A stretch of DNA of 64,000 nucleotides from Flavobacteriaceae bacterium MAR_2009_75 (GTDB taxonomy: Bacteria > Bacteroidota > Bacteroidia > Flavobacteriales > Flavobacteriaceae), in NCBI GenBank assembly GCA_002813285.1, contig PHTZ01000001.1, forward strand, positions 952,501 through 1,016,500, given 5' to 3'. A model generated the notes under the pieces. The model was not told the origin of the DNA. It saw only the letters and a list, made by a program, of their open reading frames with translations, and did not search any database. Made by a program: the position numbers and the translations under genes. Below are positions 27,537 through 36,634 of this stretch, piece by piece. Every line of letters starts with the position of its first letter. Within the stretch, counting starts at the first letter, position 1.

Positions 27537-28766
27537 ATGAGAACTCAAATTGAACATTTCGCGAACAACATACTGGAATATATTCCCGGTATTCTAGGTG
27601 CCCTTCTAGTGCTCTTGATTGGTTGGTTAATTGCCAAAGGAATCAAGTCACTTGTCGTAAGGTTGCTTAGAAAAACCTCTTGGGACGAACGACTCTTCAA
27701 AAACAGCGATGTTGGTGACAGCAATGTCTTTATTGCAAACATTTTCTACTACGTTATAATGATTGTCGTCTTATTGGTCGTATTAGAAATTCTTGGTGTA
27801 GATCAAGTGCTCACACCATTAGAAAACATGTTAAGCGAATTTCTATCGTTTATACCCAACTTGATAGGTGCAGGCCTGATAGGTTTTGTCGGCTATCTAT
27901 TGGCCAAATTTGTGGCCAACCTTATCAATATTGGAGGTGGGTTTTTAGATAAACTGATCGACCGCACTCAATTTAAGGATACCGACAAAATTGTCAACAT
28001 TCTTAAGAAAGTTGTATTTATTATCATCTTTATACCCTTTCTGATTCAAGCTTTCAATGCATTGGAGCTCGATGCCATATCTGGTCCCGCTAATAATATT
28101 TTAAGCGGATTTATAGAAATGATTGGTGAAATTATAATCGCATCACTCATCTTGGTTATTTTCATTTGGGGAGGCAAATACTTGGCACAGTTTCTTGAAG
28201 ACCTATTCAAAAGTTTGGGGCTAGACCGCACCGCTGAAAAGATTCAGATACAGAATATGATCGGCGCAGGCCAATCACTTTCTAAAATCGTAGCCAATCT
28301 TATTTACTTCTTCTTAGTGTTTTTTGGTATTACCACTGCGGTAGAAATTTTAGGGCTTACGCAGTTGACGGAAACTCTGAACCAAGTACTTGAGGTAACC
28401 GGTCAAATACTATTCGGACTTGTAATCTTGGCGATAGGTAATTACATTTCTGTTATGATTTACAATACTATGACCAAGTCGGAGAGCAATACCTTTGTAG
28501 CAGGTATTGTTCGTTATGCTTCTTTAGCGCTATTTATTGCCATTGCACTAAGAACTATGGGCATTGCCAATGAAATTGTAGAACTGGCTTTTGGTCTAAC
28601 ATTGGGCGCCATCGCAGTAGTAGTGGCTTTGAGTTACGGACTTGGTGGAAGAGAGGCCGCTGGAGAGCATTTCAAGGAAATCATTCAAAAATTAAAATCA
28701 AACTCAAAAGATAGCTCGAATACTCCGAATAAAGAGCGGGGCGAATCTGGCCGTTTAGATTTATAA
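27537..28766 (+). CDS. Mechanosensitive-channel-family membrane protein (TM_helix repeat type)
   Basis: 409 residues with about ten hydrophobic segments. The unit PGILGALLVLLIGWLIAKGIKSLVVRLLRK (about 16-45) is the conserved TM_helix motif. It recurs as LIGAGLIGFVGYLLAKFVANLI, then as QILFGLVILAIGNYISVMIYN. The last helix, GLTLGAIAVVVALSYGLGGREAAGEHF, resembles the pore helix of MscS proteins. The beta domain of true MscS is missing, so it is a CmpX/TM_helix protein rather than MscS. Role in osmotic adaptation is inferred. A strong terminator follows at once. Confidence 0.85.
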   Translation: MRTQIEHFANNILEYIPGILGALLVLLIGWLIAKGIKSLVVRLLRKTSWDERLFKNSDVGDSNVFIANIFYYVIMIVVLLVVLEILGVDQVLTPLENMLSEFLSFIPNLIGAGLIGFVGYLLAKFVANLINIGGGFLDKLIDRTQFKDTDKIVNILKKVVFIIIFIPFLIQAFNALELDAISGPANNILSGFIEMIGEIIIASLILVIFIWGGKYLAQFLEDLFKSLGLDRTAEKIQIQNMIGAGQSLSKIVANLIYFFLVFFGITTAVEILGLTQLTETLNQVLEVTGQILFGLVILAIGNYISVMIYNTMTKSESNTFVAGIVRYASLALFIAIALRTMGIANEIVELAFGLTLGAIAVVVALSYGLGGREAAGEHFKEIIQKLKSNSKDSSNTPNKERGESGRLDL

Positions 28767-28790
28767 AAGTCACAAATCAACTTTATAATC

Positions 28791-28815
28791 AGCCCCTTTT
28801 CAGGGGCTTTTTTTG
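28791..28815 (+). terminator. Rho-independent terminator after the channel gene
   Basis: AGCCCC and GGGGCT pair around TTTTCA, followed by TTTTTTT. It begins 24 bp after the stop codon. Confidence 0.9.
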
Positions 28816-28886
28816 TTTTATGGTTTTCGAGAAATTAAAAAATGATATCTTGTTTCCTCAAACTAACCGAACTTAAAAAATAAACC

Positions 28887-30491
28887 ATGAACCTAAAATT
28901 CTTAGGGCTGCCCCTTCTCTTTTCTCTTCTTTGGTCGTGGTCCGAAAAACCAACACAAATAGAAGAAAAAAAGCGACCGAACATTGTTTTTATCATGTCA
29001 GACGACCATGCCTATCAAGCTATTAGCGCTTACGATGACAAGCTGATTCAGACCCCGAATATCGATAGACTGGCCCATGAAGGTATGCTGTTTACGAATG
29101 CCACCGTGACCAACTCTATATGCGCCCCATCTCGGGCTGTAATTCTTACGGGAAAGCACTCGCACCTCAACGGAAAGATTGACAATAGAATGCCTTTCGA
29201 TACGACCAATGTCACTTTTCCGCAGCTTTTACAGAAGGCTGGCTATCAGACCGCCATGTTCGGAAAATTACATTTCGGAAATAACCCAAAAGGCTTTGAC
29301 GAGTTTAAAATTTTACCGGGTCAAGGAGATTATTACAACCCTAAATTTATAACACAAAATGGTGATACGACCATCACCGGCTACGTGACTGATATCATCA
29401 CCGATTTAACATTGGATTGGATGGAAAAAAGACGTGACACCGCCAAGCCCTTTTTATTGATGTACCTACATAAGGCCCCACACCGCTCTTGGATGCCAGC
29501 AGAACGCCACTATCCTGAGTTTACGACAAAATCTTTTCCCCTTCCGGAAACACTTTTCGATAATTACGAAACACGGGGCACAGCTTCACCTACTGCTGAA
29601 ATGGGTATCCTGAAACACATGCAGGTTTCATACGACTTGAAAGTGCCGGATAGCATTGCCGAAACCTTGGACATTAAAAACTGGAACCAGATAGGCAACC
29701 GTATCGGTAGACTTAATCCGGACCAAAAAACAAAATGGGATGCCGTTTATAATCCTATTGCCGAAGATTTTGCTGAGAAATTTCCAACCATGAACGACAG
29801 CCTACTTACCGTTTGGAAATATCAGCGCTATATGCAAGACTACCTAGGTACCATTGCCGCCGTAGATGAAAATGTGGGTCGCCTACTGAATTACTTAGAT
29901 AAAAAGAACCTATCTGAAAACACCTTGGTCGTTTACACCTCTGATCAAGGGTTTTATTTAGGGGAACACGGTTGGTTCGACAAGCGTTTTATGTACAATG
30001 AGTCGTTCAAAACTCCCTTACTGATTAAATGGCCTAATGTTATCACTCCCAACACTACTGAAAGTGAAATGGTGCAAAACCTCGACTTTGCACAAACTTT
30101 TTTGGAAGCCGCAGGTGTAACTTCGCCAGAGGATATGCAGGGTGAAAGTTTATTACCTCTTTTAAAGGGAGAAAAAGAAACTTGGGACCGGGATGCCGTT
30201 TACTATCATTACTATGAATATCCAGGTGAGCACGCGGTAAAAAGACATTACGGAATTGCAACCCAAGAATTCAAGTTGATCCATTTTTATTATGATGTCG
30301 ATGAATGGGAGTTATACGATCGCCTGAACGACCCGAACGAAACCAATAACGTTTATGGACAGCCAGAATATGCGGAAGCGGTCAAAAAAATGAAGAAAAA
30401 ACTACAGGGGGTTAGAACCAAATACAAAGATTCAGATGAGCTGAGCAATGGTTATATCGAGCTTTACAAGACAAATGAGTGGATCGAATAA
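28887..30491 (+). CDS. Sulfatase, N-acetylglucosamine-6-sulfatase/arylsulfatase-like (family S1)
   Basis: 534 residues with a signal peptide (about 1-18). The metal motif IVFIMSDDHAYQAISAY is at 34-50. The modification motif C-A-P-S-R starts at Cys79 with the downstream ILTGKHSH. Other active-site segments are GYQTAMFGKLHFG, YLHKAPHRSW and YTSDQGFYLGEHGWFDKRFMY. The C-terminal DUF4976-type subdomain reads YYHYYEYPGEHAVKRHYGI and WELYDRLNDPNE. This matches the heparan/mucin GlcNAc-6-sulfatase-like branch common in Bacteroidota. Probably periplasmic desulfation of polysaccharide. No SusC/D pair is adjacent. Confidence 0.93.
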   Translation: MNLKFLGLPLLFSLLWSWSEKPTQIEEKKRPNIVFIMSDDHAYQAISAYDDKLIQTPNIDRLAHEGMLFTNATVTNSICAPSRAVILTGKHSHLNGKIDNRMPFDTTNVTFPQLLQKAGYQTAMFGKLHFGNNPKGFDEFKILPGQGDYYNPKFITQNGDTTITGYVTDIITDLTLDWMEKRRDTAKPFLLMYLHKAPHRSWMPAERHYPEFTTKSFPLPETLFDNYETRGTASPTAEMGILKHMQVSYDLKVPDSIAETLDIKNWNQIGNRIGRLNPDQKTKWDAVYNPIAEDFAEKFPTMNDSLLTVWKYQRYMQDYLGTIAAVDENVGRLLNYLDKKNLSENTLVVYTSDQGFYLGEHGWFDKRFMYNESFKTPLLIKWPNVITPNTTESEMVQNLDFAQTFLEAAGVTSPEDMQGESLLPLLKGEKETWDRDAVYYHYYEYPGEHAVKRHYGIATQEFKLIHFYYDVDEWELYDRLNDPNETNNVYGQPEYAEAVKKMKKKLQGVRTKYKDSDELSNGYIELYKTNEWIE

Positions 30492-30545
30492 ACTAATGTT
30501 ATAATGAATCAAATATAAATATCAGAAGCTGACACTACCTGAGAA

Positions 30546-30947
30546 TTATTTACGTGTATAAAATCCATTCGCTCTGAGTTCATAAGCCTCGGCGATTACC
30601 TCTTGTAGCACGTTATCATCTATTTCTTTTAACGATGAATACCGTAGAGATTTCACCACTTTACGTTTTTCGGTGGTCATTTTATCTAAATGCTTGGTAA
30701 GGTGGGCAGAGTTCCAGAAAGCGATATCGACAAACTTGCCTTTATGCGATGCATTTAGGTAGCAGATGGGGCTTTTGCCTACATAAAAACATGGTATTCT
30801 CCATTTATACTTCATTTCGACATCTGGTATCACACGCTGAACGGTCATCTGCAAATGCAATAAAATACTTTTGTAGGGCTCGGGTTGATTTAGAATATAT
30901 TCTTCCGCAGGGTTCAAAATAAATTGATTTGTTTCAAATATAAACAT
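30546..30947 (-). CDS. DUF1801 (YdhG-like) protein
   Basis: 133 residues. The YdhG fold is shown by EEYILNQPEPYKSILLHLQMTVQRVIPDVEMKYKWRIPCFYVG, followed by ICYLNASHKGKFVDIAFWN. Then LTKHLDKMTTEKRKVVKSLRYSSLKEID closes the small alpha-beta domain. DUF1801 includes the frataxin-like iron chaperone YdhG/Fra, but most members are uncharacterised. The start at 30947 gives a slightly long N-terminus; no better ATG is evident. Expected cytosolic. Confidence 0.8.
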   Translation of the reverse strand: MFIFETNQFILNPAEEYILNQPEPYKSILLHLQMTVQRVIPDVEMKYKWRIPCFYVGKSPICYLNASHKGKFVDIAFWNSAHLTKHLDKMTTEKRKVVKSLRYSSLKEIDDNVLQEVIAEAYELRANGFYTRK

Positions 30948-30992
30948 CCCAAGAGTTCAATTTTAGTATAATTCCAATAAACTTTTTCGAGG

Positions 30993-31027
30993 TAATAAAA
31001 AGGGCCCTAACTATAAAATCAGGACCC
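30993..31027 (-). terminator. Rho-independent terminator of the NTF2-like operon
   Basis: Read on the minus strand, GGGTCCTGA pairs with TTAGGGCCC (9 pairs with two G-T), followed by TTTTTATT. It lies about 100 bp after the end of the gene at 31128. Confidence 0.8.
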
Positions 31028-31127
31028 ATCTAAAGTCGGTCAGTTGTGGTATGTAGCTAATTCAAACCATTATTTGACGAGACATTTTTATGAAAGCATG
31101 GCAAGAGTCTTAGCTAATCTTTGATTA

Positions 31128-32063
31128 TTATTCCTCTAACAGGGTTCTGTTGAAGTAAAGTACTTCACTAGTAATTTTTCCTTCCTCATCAAAACCATCA
31201 TTGATGTGCATAGGCAAAACGATTTCTTTTTTATCGGCCTTACGAACAAGATGAAAATTCCACCAAGAGAGTACCGACCTCCCATTATCCAATTCATATT
31301 CAAGATAATCGGGGTAACCGATCATTTCAACTTCCTTAATTTCAAAATTGTCCAAAAACTCTTGTCTAATCTCTTTTACCTTGTCTTTAGTGTCAGGAGT
31401 ATTAAAATCATCATTGATATTGAAAAATCGAGCATCATCACTATAGAAACTGATGGCCTTATCTAAATCTGAATTTTCAAATGCATACACTGCTTTGCGA
31501 ACGGTATTGATGTTATCGTGATTTATGTAAATCGTACCATTTGAACGTTCAGAGAAACTGTTCAGCATTTCGTCAAAAATACTTGGGTTGAAATAGTGAA
31601 TAATCGTTTTTATTTTTAGGTCTTTGGTCACCAAAACAAGATCATGTGTAGGCGAAGTGAATTTTACACCGGTCTCTTTATGAATACCTTTGAGCAGGTC
31701 CCAGGTTTGCACCCATAGCTCATCGTCTTTATTATCTTTTTTATATTCAATAGCATCATAATAGGCCCCTGGAAAAACCTCAATGGAGAAATAGTCAAGT
31801 TCGTCATTCCAACGATAAGCGTTTTTTACGTAACGTGCTTTATCCGTGCCTTTAGAAGATAAATTTTCGTCAACCCCATTATACGACTTAAAATCATCGG
31901 TCAAGAGACTGGCAAGTTTGGTGGTATCTCCGCTTACAAATGCTTCATTAAATTCAACTACCAAGTCTATGGCCGGGTGTTCTGAATAGACCGTGCCATT
32001 TTTCTTTTGGGCAAAGGTGATGACCGTGGTCATCAAAACGAGTGTTACTATTACTTTTTTCAT
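31128..32063 (-). CDS. Secreted protein with two NTF2-like (SnoaL) domains
   Basis: 311 residues with a signal peptide (MKKVIVTLVLMTTVITFAQ). Two cone-shaped NTF2-like units follow. The first (about 30-165) includes HPAIDLVVEFNEAFVSGDTTKLASLLTDDFKSYNG. The second (about 180-305) includes NINTVRKAVYAFENSDLDKAISFYSDDARFFNINDD. Such domains bind small ligands or act as cyclases. No catalytic residues can be named. It lies 36 bp downstream of another NTF2-like gene on the same strand, so the two form a short operon closed by the terminator near 31000. Confidence 0.82.
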   Translation of the reverse strand: MKKVIVTLVLMTTVITFAQKKNGTVYSEHPAIDLVVEFNEAFVSGDTTKLASLLTDDFKSYNGVDENLSSKGTDKARYVKNAYRWNDELDYFSIEVFPGAYYDAIEYKKDNKDDELWVQTWDLLKGIHKETGVKFTSPTHDLVLVTKDLKIKTIIHYFNPSIFDEMLNSFSERSNGTIYINHDNINTVRKAVYAFENSDLDKAISFYSDDARFFNINDDFNTPDTKDKVKEIRQEFLDNFEIKEVEMIGYPDYLEYELDNGRSVLSWWNFHLVRKADKKEIVLPMHINDGFDEEGKITSEVLYFNRTLLEE

Positions 32064-32099
32064 TTTTAAAGGGTTTAGGTTATTAATTGGTTTTAATGA

Positions 32100-32624
32100 T
32101 TATTTTAAAATTGGTGGGGTCAAAGTGTAACCGAGCTGTTGAAGAAATTCAAGCTCATTGAAATAAATATCTTCTTGTACGATTTCGCCATCGCCATTAA
32201 AATAGACTGTGGCGTACCCAGTGATTTTAATTTTTTTTCCTGTAGCAGGTATTTGTCGGAACGCACCGGTATTCGTTCCTTTAAACGTCCAATGCGTAAA
32301 AAGTCGATTGTCTTTAATTTGAGTGGCATCCGTTGCAAATCGAGCATCAGGGAAGCCTATAAAGTATGTTTTCATAAAAGCTTGCATTTCATTTCGATCG
32401 CCAGCTACTCTAATTCCGTTATGATTACAGAAATAGTTTTTGGCCAGCACATGGCTAAGAGTATCTACATTCTTCTCATTCCATGAAATATCTATGAAGC
32501 TTTTAAAGTTTGCCTGTAAAATTCTCTGCTGAGAAGTCGAACTATCGGAAGAAGTTTTGTTATCTTCTTTACAAGACCAATGAAGTATCATAAGAAAAGC
32601 TAGTATAAGTTCGCATACTTTCAT
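32100..32624 (-). CDS. NTF2-like (SnoaL/ester-cyclase-like) lipoprotein
   Basis: 174 residues. The signal ends LMILHWSC (Cys18), followed by a Ser-rich linker. The NTF2-like domain (about 40-165) has FKSFIDISWNEKNVDTLSHVLAKNYFCNHNGIRVAGDRNEM, then FPDARFATDATQIKDNRLFTHWTFKGTNTGAFRQIPATGKKI. The segment GxF...PATGKKI is the typical SnoaL ester-cyclase pattern. Being a lipoprotein it sits in the periplasm or outer membrane. First gene of a two-gene operon. Substrate unknown. Confidence 0.82.
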   Translation of the reverse strand: MKVCELILAFLMILHWSCKEDNKTSSDSSTSQQRILQANFKSFIDISWNEKNVDTLSHVLAKNYFCNHNGIRVAGDRNEMQAFMKTYFIGFPDARFATDATQIKDNRLFTHWTFKGTNTGAFRQIPATGKKIKITGYATVYFNGDGEIVQEDIYFNELEFLQQLGYTLTPPILK

Positions 32625-32841
32625 AACCTTTAACGGGCATGTTTTTAAAATTAACCGGAGGAACTTTATACATTAATTTGAAATGAAACTATCGATTAGT
32701 TTCATGCCATTGTAAACCAAGAGGACGAACGGCATCATTTACTGTCCCGATACCCATATCTATTTACCGAGCCAAATACCATCGGAATGTTGTACATTTA
32801 GATACTCGCACAATTGCCCCCGATGTGTAGGAGTCCGAATA

Positions 32842-34803
32842 ATGGGGATAATTTTCCAAAAGACCGTTTTTCTCTTAGCCTTTACAATTGTAAATGGAGG
32901 TTTAGCCTTTTCCCAAAATTTAGAGTTGTACGCTGAAAAATCGTACAAAAGAGTGTTCGTCGATACCGATAACTTTGGTGCATCTTATCTCGACATCCTT
33001 GAAAACACCTATCCTGAAGTACGTCAAGACTCGATCCGGTTTTCAATGCTAAACGACCTAGCATACTATTGGCATACCAGAAATTTGAGCAAAGCGTGGG
33101 ATTTTACAAAAATCGGTCTCCGCCTAACCGCAAACGGTAATAATAAATTATGGGAAGGTCGCTTTCAGGTTACCGAAGCTGCAATTTTACTGAGAATGGA
33201 AAAGCTAGACGAGGCCGAAAAAATTCTCAAAATCGCAATGACTAAGGTGCAAGAAAAAGATTTGCCCCATCTGTACACCCAATTAGGCTACGTTTATGAA
33301 AGGCGGGGAATTTTAGGAAAAGCCGCGGACTATGCGCTAGAAGCCTTAAAGGTCGGTGAGAAATTGAGTGATAAACGGGCCATAGCTATGGCCTATAGCG
33401 ATTTAAGCAACCTCTTTTGGAAACAGGGAAAATATGATGCGGGTCTTGAGTACGGCCTTAAATCATTAGCGCTCTACGAAGAGCGTGGCATCAACGATCT
33501 CGATTATGATTTCACTCTCTTTGTAGTGGCCAGCAACTATTTATCATTAGAGAAACATGAGAAGGCGCTGAATTATTTACGACATTCCATTACCATTGGC
33601 GAACGCTATGGGTTTTACAATAACCTAAGTGATGCCTACATTGTAATGTTAGAAGTGTACGCCAATCTGAACGAACTTGAAGAGGCAGAAAAGGCCGGCA
33701 TCAATGCGTTGAAGTATGCAGAATTATTGGATAACAATTTTATGGTCATGCGAAGTTGGTTATCGCTAGGCAAGGTCAAGAACCTACAAGGCCACTATAG
33801 TTCTGCCATCGACCATTTAAAACAATCGATTACTACGGCAACTGATAACTTCGGAGATGCTTTTCACTTGAGTATGGCTTATGAAGCACTGGGAAGGGCC
33901 TATGCCGGAAATCATCAATATAAAGAAGCCTACAAGGCTTTTGCGCAATATGATACACTCAAAGAAACTGTTTTTACGGCTGAGGCCGATAATAGAATAT
34001 CATTACTAAGAACTGAATTTGAGGTAGCGGATAAAGAAAATAAAATCCGCTCTCAAGAAGTCTTTATATCCAAACAACAAACCACTCAAAAGCTTACTAT
34101 AGTTATAACCGGACTACTATTTTTACTGCTCTTGCTTGCCTATAAAACCATCCAAAATAAATTCAAGGTCAACAAAATACTAAAAAAGCAAAACGAAGAA
34201 AAAGAGTTCTTGCTCAAAGAAATACATCATAGGGTAAAGAACAATCTTGAAATAGTGTCAAGTTTACTATCACTTCAAGCTGCACGTATCGACAATGTAG
34301 ATATGCTGTCGGCCATGAACGAGAGTCAACATAGGGTGCAAAGTATGGGGCTGATACATCAAAAATTATATACGGGTGAAAATTTAGCGGCCGTCGAGAT
34401 GAAAAGTTATTTTTTAAAGTTGGGCGAATATATCATCGATGCCTACGGAGCTAGTGACCTTGTCGAATTAAATGTAGATATGAAACCGCTCGAACTAGAG
34501 GTTGATATGGCCATACCTGTGGGGCTTATTGTTAATGAGCTGTTCACCAATTCTCTAAAATACGCCTTCCCTGATGGAAGAAAGGGAAAAATTACCATCA
34601 ATCTTAAAGAAGTTGGTTCTAAACTTAGATTAGATGTCGTAGACGATGGTATTGGCAAACCCCTTGAGGTTCAGAATAACGGTACAGGGTTCGGTACACA
34701 GTTGATAGAATTGCTCACCAAACAGCTAGACGGCAAAATATTGCTAAACGTAAATAAGGGAACAGCAATATCAATTCAATTTCAACTTACTAAAGCTGCA
34801 TGA
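32842..34803 (+). CDS. TPR sensor histidine kinase (HisKA_2 / LytS-like)
   Basis: 653 residues. Signal peptide 1-24 (cut after AFSQ). TPR repeats fill about 40-370 (WEGRFQVTEAAILLRMEKLDEAEKIL, YDAGLEYGLKSLALYEERG, HYSSAIDHLKQSI). A coiled segment and one membrane helix (about 415-435) lead to the kinase. The phosphoacceptor box is EIHHRVKNNLEIVSSLLSLQA (His about 460), the HisKA_2 type. The ATPase has NELFTNSLKYAFPDG, VVDDGIGKP and GTGFGTQLIELL. The periplasmic TPR region probably senses protein or peptide. It overlaps the response-regulator gene by 4 bp (ATGA). Confidence 0.92.
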   Translation: MGIIFQKTVFLLAFTIVNGGLAFSQNLELYAEKSYKRVFVDTDNFGASYLDILENTYPEVRQDSIRFSMLNDLAYYWHTRNLSKAWDFTKIGLRLTANGNNKLWEGRFQVTEAAILLRMEKLDEAEKILKIAMTKVQEKDLPHLYTQLGYVYERRGILGKAADYALEALKVGEKLSDKRAIAMAYSDLSNLFWKQGKYDAGLEYGLKSLALYEERGINDLDYDFTLFVVASNYLSLEKHEKALNYLRHSITIGERYGFYNNLSDAYIVMLEVYANLNELEEAEKAGINALKYAELLDNNFMVMRSWLSLGKVKNLQGHYSSAIDHLKQSITTATDNFGDAFHLSMAYEALGRAYAGNHQYKEAYKAFAQYDTLKETVFTAEADNRISLLRTEFEVADKENKIRSQEVFISKQQTTQKLTIVITGLLFLLLLLAYKTIQNKFKVNKILKKQNEEKEFLLKEIHHRVKNNLEIVSSLLSLQAARIDNVDMLSAMNESQHRVQSMGLIHQKLYTGENLAAVEMKSYFLKLGEYIIDAYGASDLVELNVDMKPLELEVDMAIPVGLIVNELFTNSLKYAFPDGRKGKITINLKEVGSKLRLDVVDDGIGKPLEVQNNGTGFGTQLIELLTKQLDGKILLNVNKGTAISIQFQLTKAA

Positions 34804-35540
34804 TCATGCAAGACAAAATTAGAATACTTATAGTGGAAGACGATATGATTATCGCTGCAAATATCTCATTGCAGCTTTCCACTTTAGGTTATGAGGTCTT
34901 AGGCGTCGTTACTCGAGGTGAAGAAGCTGTTGTGTTTGCCGAAAAAAATGCACCTGATATACTCTTGTTAGATATTAACCTTAAAGGAAAAATTGATGGT
35001 ATTCAAACTGCTAGCGCCATTCAACAGATTAGAAACACCCCCATTATTTATTTAACCGCCAATACAGATGAGGCCACCTTTGCCAAAGCGAAAAAAACCA
35101 AACCTAAAGCATTTATTACCAAACCCTTTAATAAATTAAATCTGCATAGAACAGTTGAATTGGTCGCTGACCAGTTAAATAGAGAACAGCCCCTTGATCA
35201 GACGTCTTTCTCAGAATTGAATGTCATGTATGACCGTATATTTATAAGGCATAACGGGCAGATGCAAAAATTGTTATTTAATGACATTCATTATATAGTG
35301 GCAGATCGCAACTATTGTTGTTTAAAAACAAACTCCGGAAGTTTTGTTTTGAGCTACCCCCTTAAGACACTGCAAGAACGCCTACCAACTTCCAGTTTTA
35401 TACGGGTTCATCGCTCTTATATCGTAAACATTATGAAGCTTGACTCTATTGCCGACGACCACTTGGTAATCAACAAAAAGGCTATACCACTTAGCAAATC
35501 ATATAAAACGACATTGTTCAACCGAATACAAACTATTTAA
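34800..35540 (+). CDS. LytTR-family response regulator
   Basis: 246 residues. The receiver domain (about 5-125) has the acidic pair EDD at 13-15, phosphoacceptor Asp58 (LLLDINLKG), the switch Thr in YLTAN and Lys in FITKPF. The LytTR DNA-binding domain (about 145-245) reads IHYIVADRNYCCLKTNSGSF, SYPLKTLQERLPTSSFIRVHRSYIVNI and IPLSKSYKTTLFNRI. It is translationally coupled to the kinase gene, which must be its partner. The target genes are unknown; the outer-membrane phospholipase gene lies next downstream with its own promoter. Confidence 0.94.
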   Translation: MIMQDKIRILIVEDDMIIAANISLQLSTLGYEVLGVVTRGEEAVVFAEKNAPDILLLDINLKGKIDGIQTASAIQQIRNTPIIYLTANTDEATFAKAKKTKPKAFITKPFNKLNLHRTVELVADQLNREQPLDQTSFSELNVMYDRIFIRHNGQMQKLLFNDIHYIVADRNYCCLKTNSGSFVLSYPLKTLQERLPTSSFIRVHRSYIVNIMKLDSIADDHLVINKKAIPLSKSYKTTLFNRIQTI

Positions 35541-35602
35541 ATGCGTCAATTAAAGTTGTCTTAAACAGCTTGAGGCCGGGTCTACAAAGTGTATCAAATG
35601 TA

Positions 35603-35610
35603 TATTTTTG
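35603..35610 (+). promoter_or_regulatory. Bacteroidota -7 box (TATTTTTG) of the phospholipase gene
   Basis: TATTTTTG fits TAnnTTTG, 24 bp before ATG 35635. It overlaps an in-frame TTG at 35608, which is thereby excluded as start. Confidence 0.6.
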
Positions 35611-35634
35611 CAACAAGTAGAAAATTCAACTTGT

Positions 35635-36555
35635 ATGCAGCCAGTACCGAAGAAACTTGTTTTAAAGGCACCACTTATTCTATTTACACTTCTAACCCTA
35701 CCATTTTGCGGTCAAGCTCAAGACAATATTGAGAAAGATTGGATTTTCAAGAACAGTAAAAGCCTATCTGAACTTTGGGAACTTGATGATGCCCACCATC
35801 GAGGCACCTTCTTGGTTACCTCTTACAAACCTGTTTATTTTATGGTAGGCAAATTTTCTTCGGATACGAACAAGAACCCTCGCAGCGAGAACCTTGAAAA
35901 TACCTTACCGGAACCTGTTGACCTCAACGTAGTTGAATCAAAATTTCAACTCAGCCTCAAAACTAAGGTTTTTCATGATGTACTCTGGGGCAGGGCCGAT
36001 GTATGGTCTGCTTTTTCACAACGGGCATACTGGCAGATTTACAACAAAAAATTATCTAGACCTTTTAGGGAAACCAATTATGAACCAGAAATTATTCTAA
36101 ATTTTCCATTGAACTATTCTTTGTTAGGTTTTGATGGAAAAATGGTCGGTGCGGCTTTTATTCATGAAAGTAATGGAAGGTCGGATCCGATTTCTAGAAG
36201 CTGGAACCGTTTGAGTTTTCATGCAGGTCTTGAGCGCGGACCATGGCAAATCATGCTCAGAAACTGGTTTCGATTGGGAGGAAGCAACGACGACAACCCT
36301 GAGATTTCAGACTATATAGGCAGAGCCGAAGCACAGGTAAGCTACGATTTAGGGCGACAGCGTTTTTCTGCCATCGGCAGACACTCCATGAAATTTGGCG
36401 CTAAAAGTAGAGGAAGTATACAGCTGAACTGGACCTTCCCTATTGTCAAAAATTTTAGCGGACATATTCAGGTTTTTGATGGGTATGGGGAAAGTTTAAT
36501 TGATTACAATCACCGACAGACCACCATTGGGCTTGGGGTTTCGTTGATCAATTAA
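35635..36555 (+). CDS. pldA: Outer-membrane phospholipase A (OMPLA)
   Basis: 306 residues from ATG 35635 with a signal peptide (cut after CGQAQ). The rest forms a 12-strand barrel. The catalytic set is visible: His177 and Ser179 in FIHESNGRSDP, and Asn191 in SRSWNRLSF, with the same spacing as His142, Ser144, Asn156 of the E. coli enzyme. It should hydrolyse phospholipids in the outer leaflet when dimerised with Ca. An earlier in-frame TTG lies inside the promoter. The gene follows a two-component pair but has its own -7 box. Confidence 0.92.
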   Translation: MQPVPKKLVLKAPLILFTLLTLPFCGQAQDNIEKDWIFKNSKSLSELWELDDAHHRGTFLVTSYKPVYFMVGKFSSDTNKNPRSENLENTLPEPVDLNVVESKFQLSLKTKVFHDVLWGRADVWSAFSQRAYWQIYNKKLSRPFRETNYEPEIILNFPLNYSLLGFDGKMVGAAFIHESNGRSDPISRSWNRLSFHAGLERGPWQIMLRNWFRLGGSNDDNPEISDYIGRAEAQVSYDLGRQRFSAIGRHSMKFGAKSRGSIQLNWTFPIVKNFSGHIQVFDGYGESLIDYNHRQTTIGLGVSLIN

Positions 36556-36610
36556 CCATTACTTAACCTGATGGCCATCGATTATACCCTTCAAAATTGT
36601 GCATTTTCTT

Positions 36611-36618
36611 TACATTTG
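36611..36618 (+). promoter_or_regulatory. Bacteroidota -7 box (TACATTTG) of the PHP gene
   Basis: TACATTTG exactly fits TAnnTTTG, 16 bp before ATG 36635. It excludes the in-frame GTG at 36599 as start. Confidence 0.65.
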
Positions 36619-36634
36619 GCAAAAACCAATTACC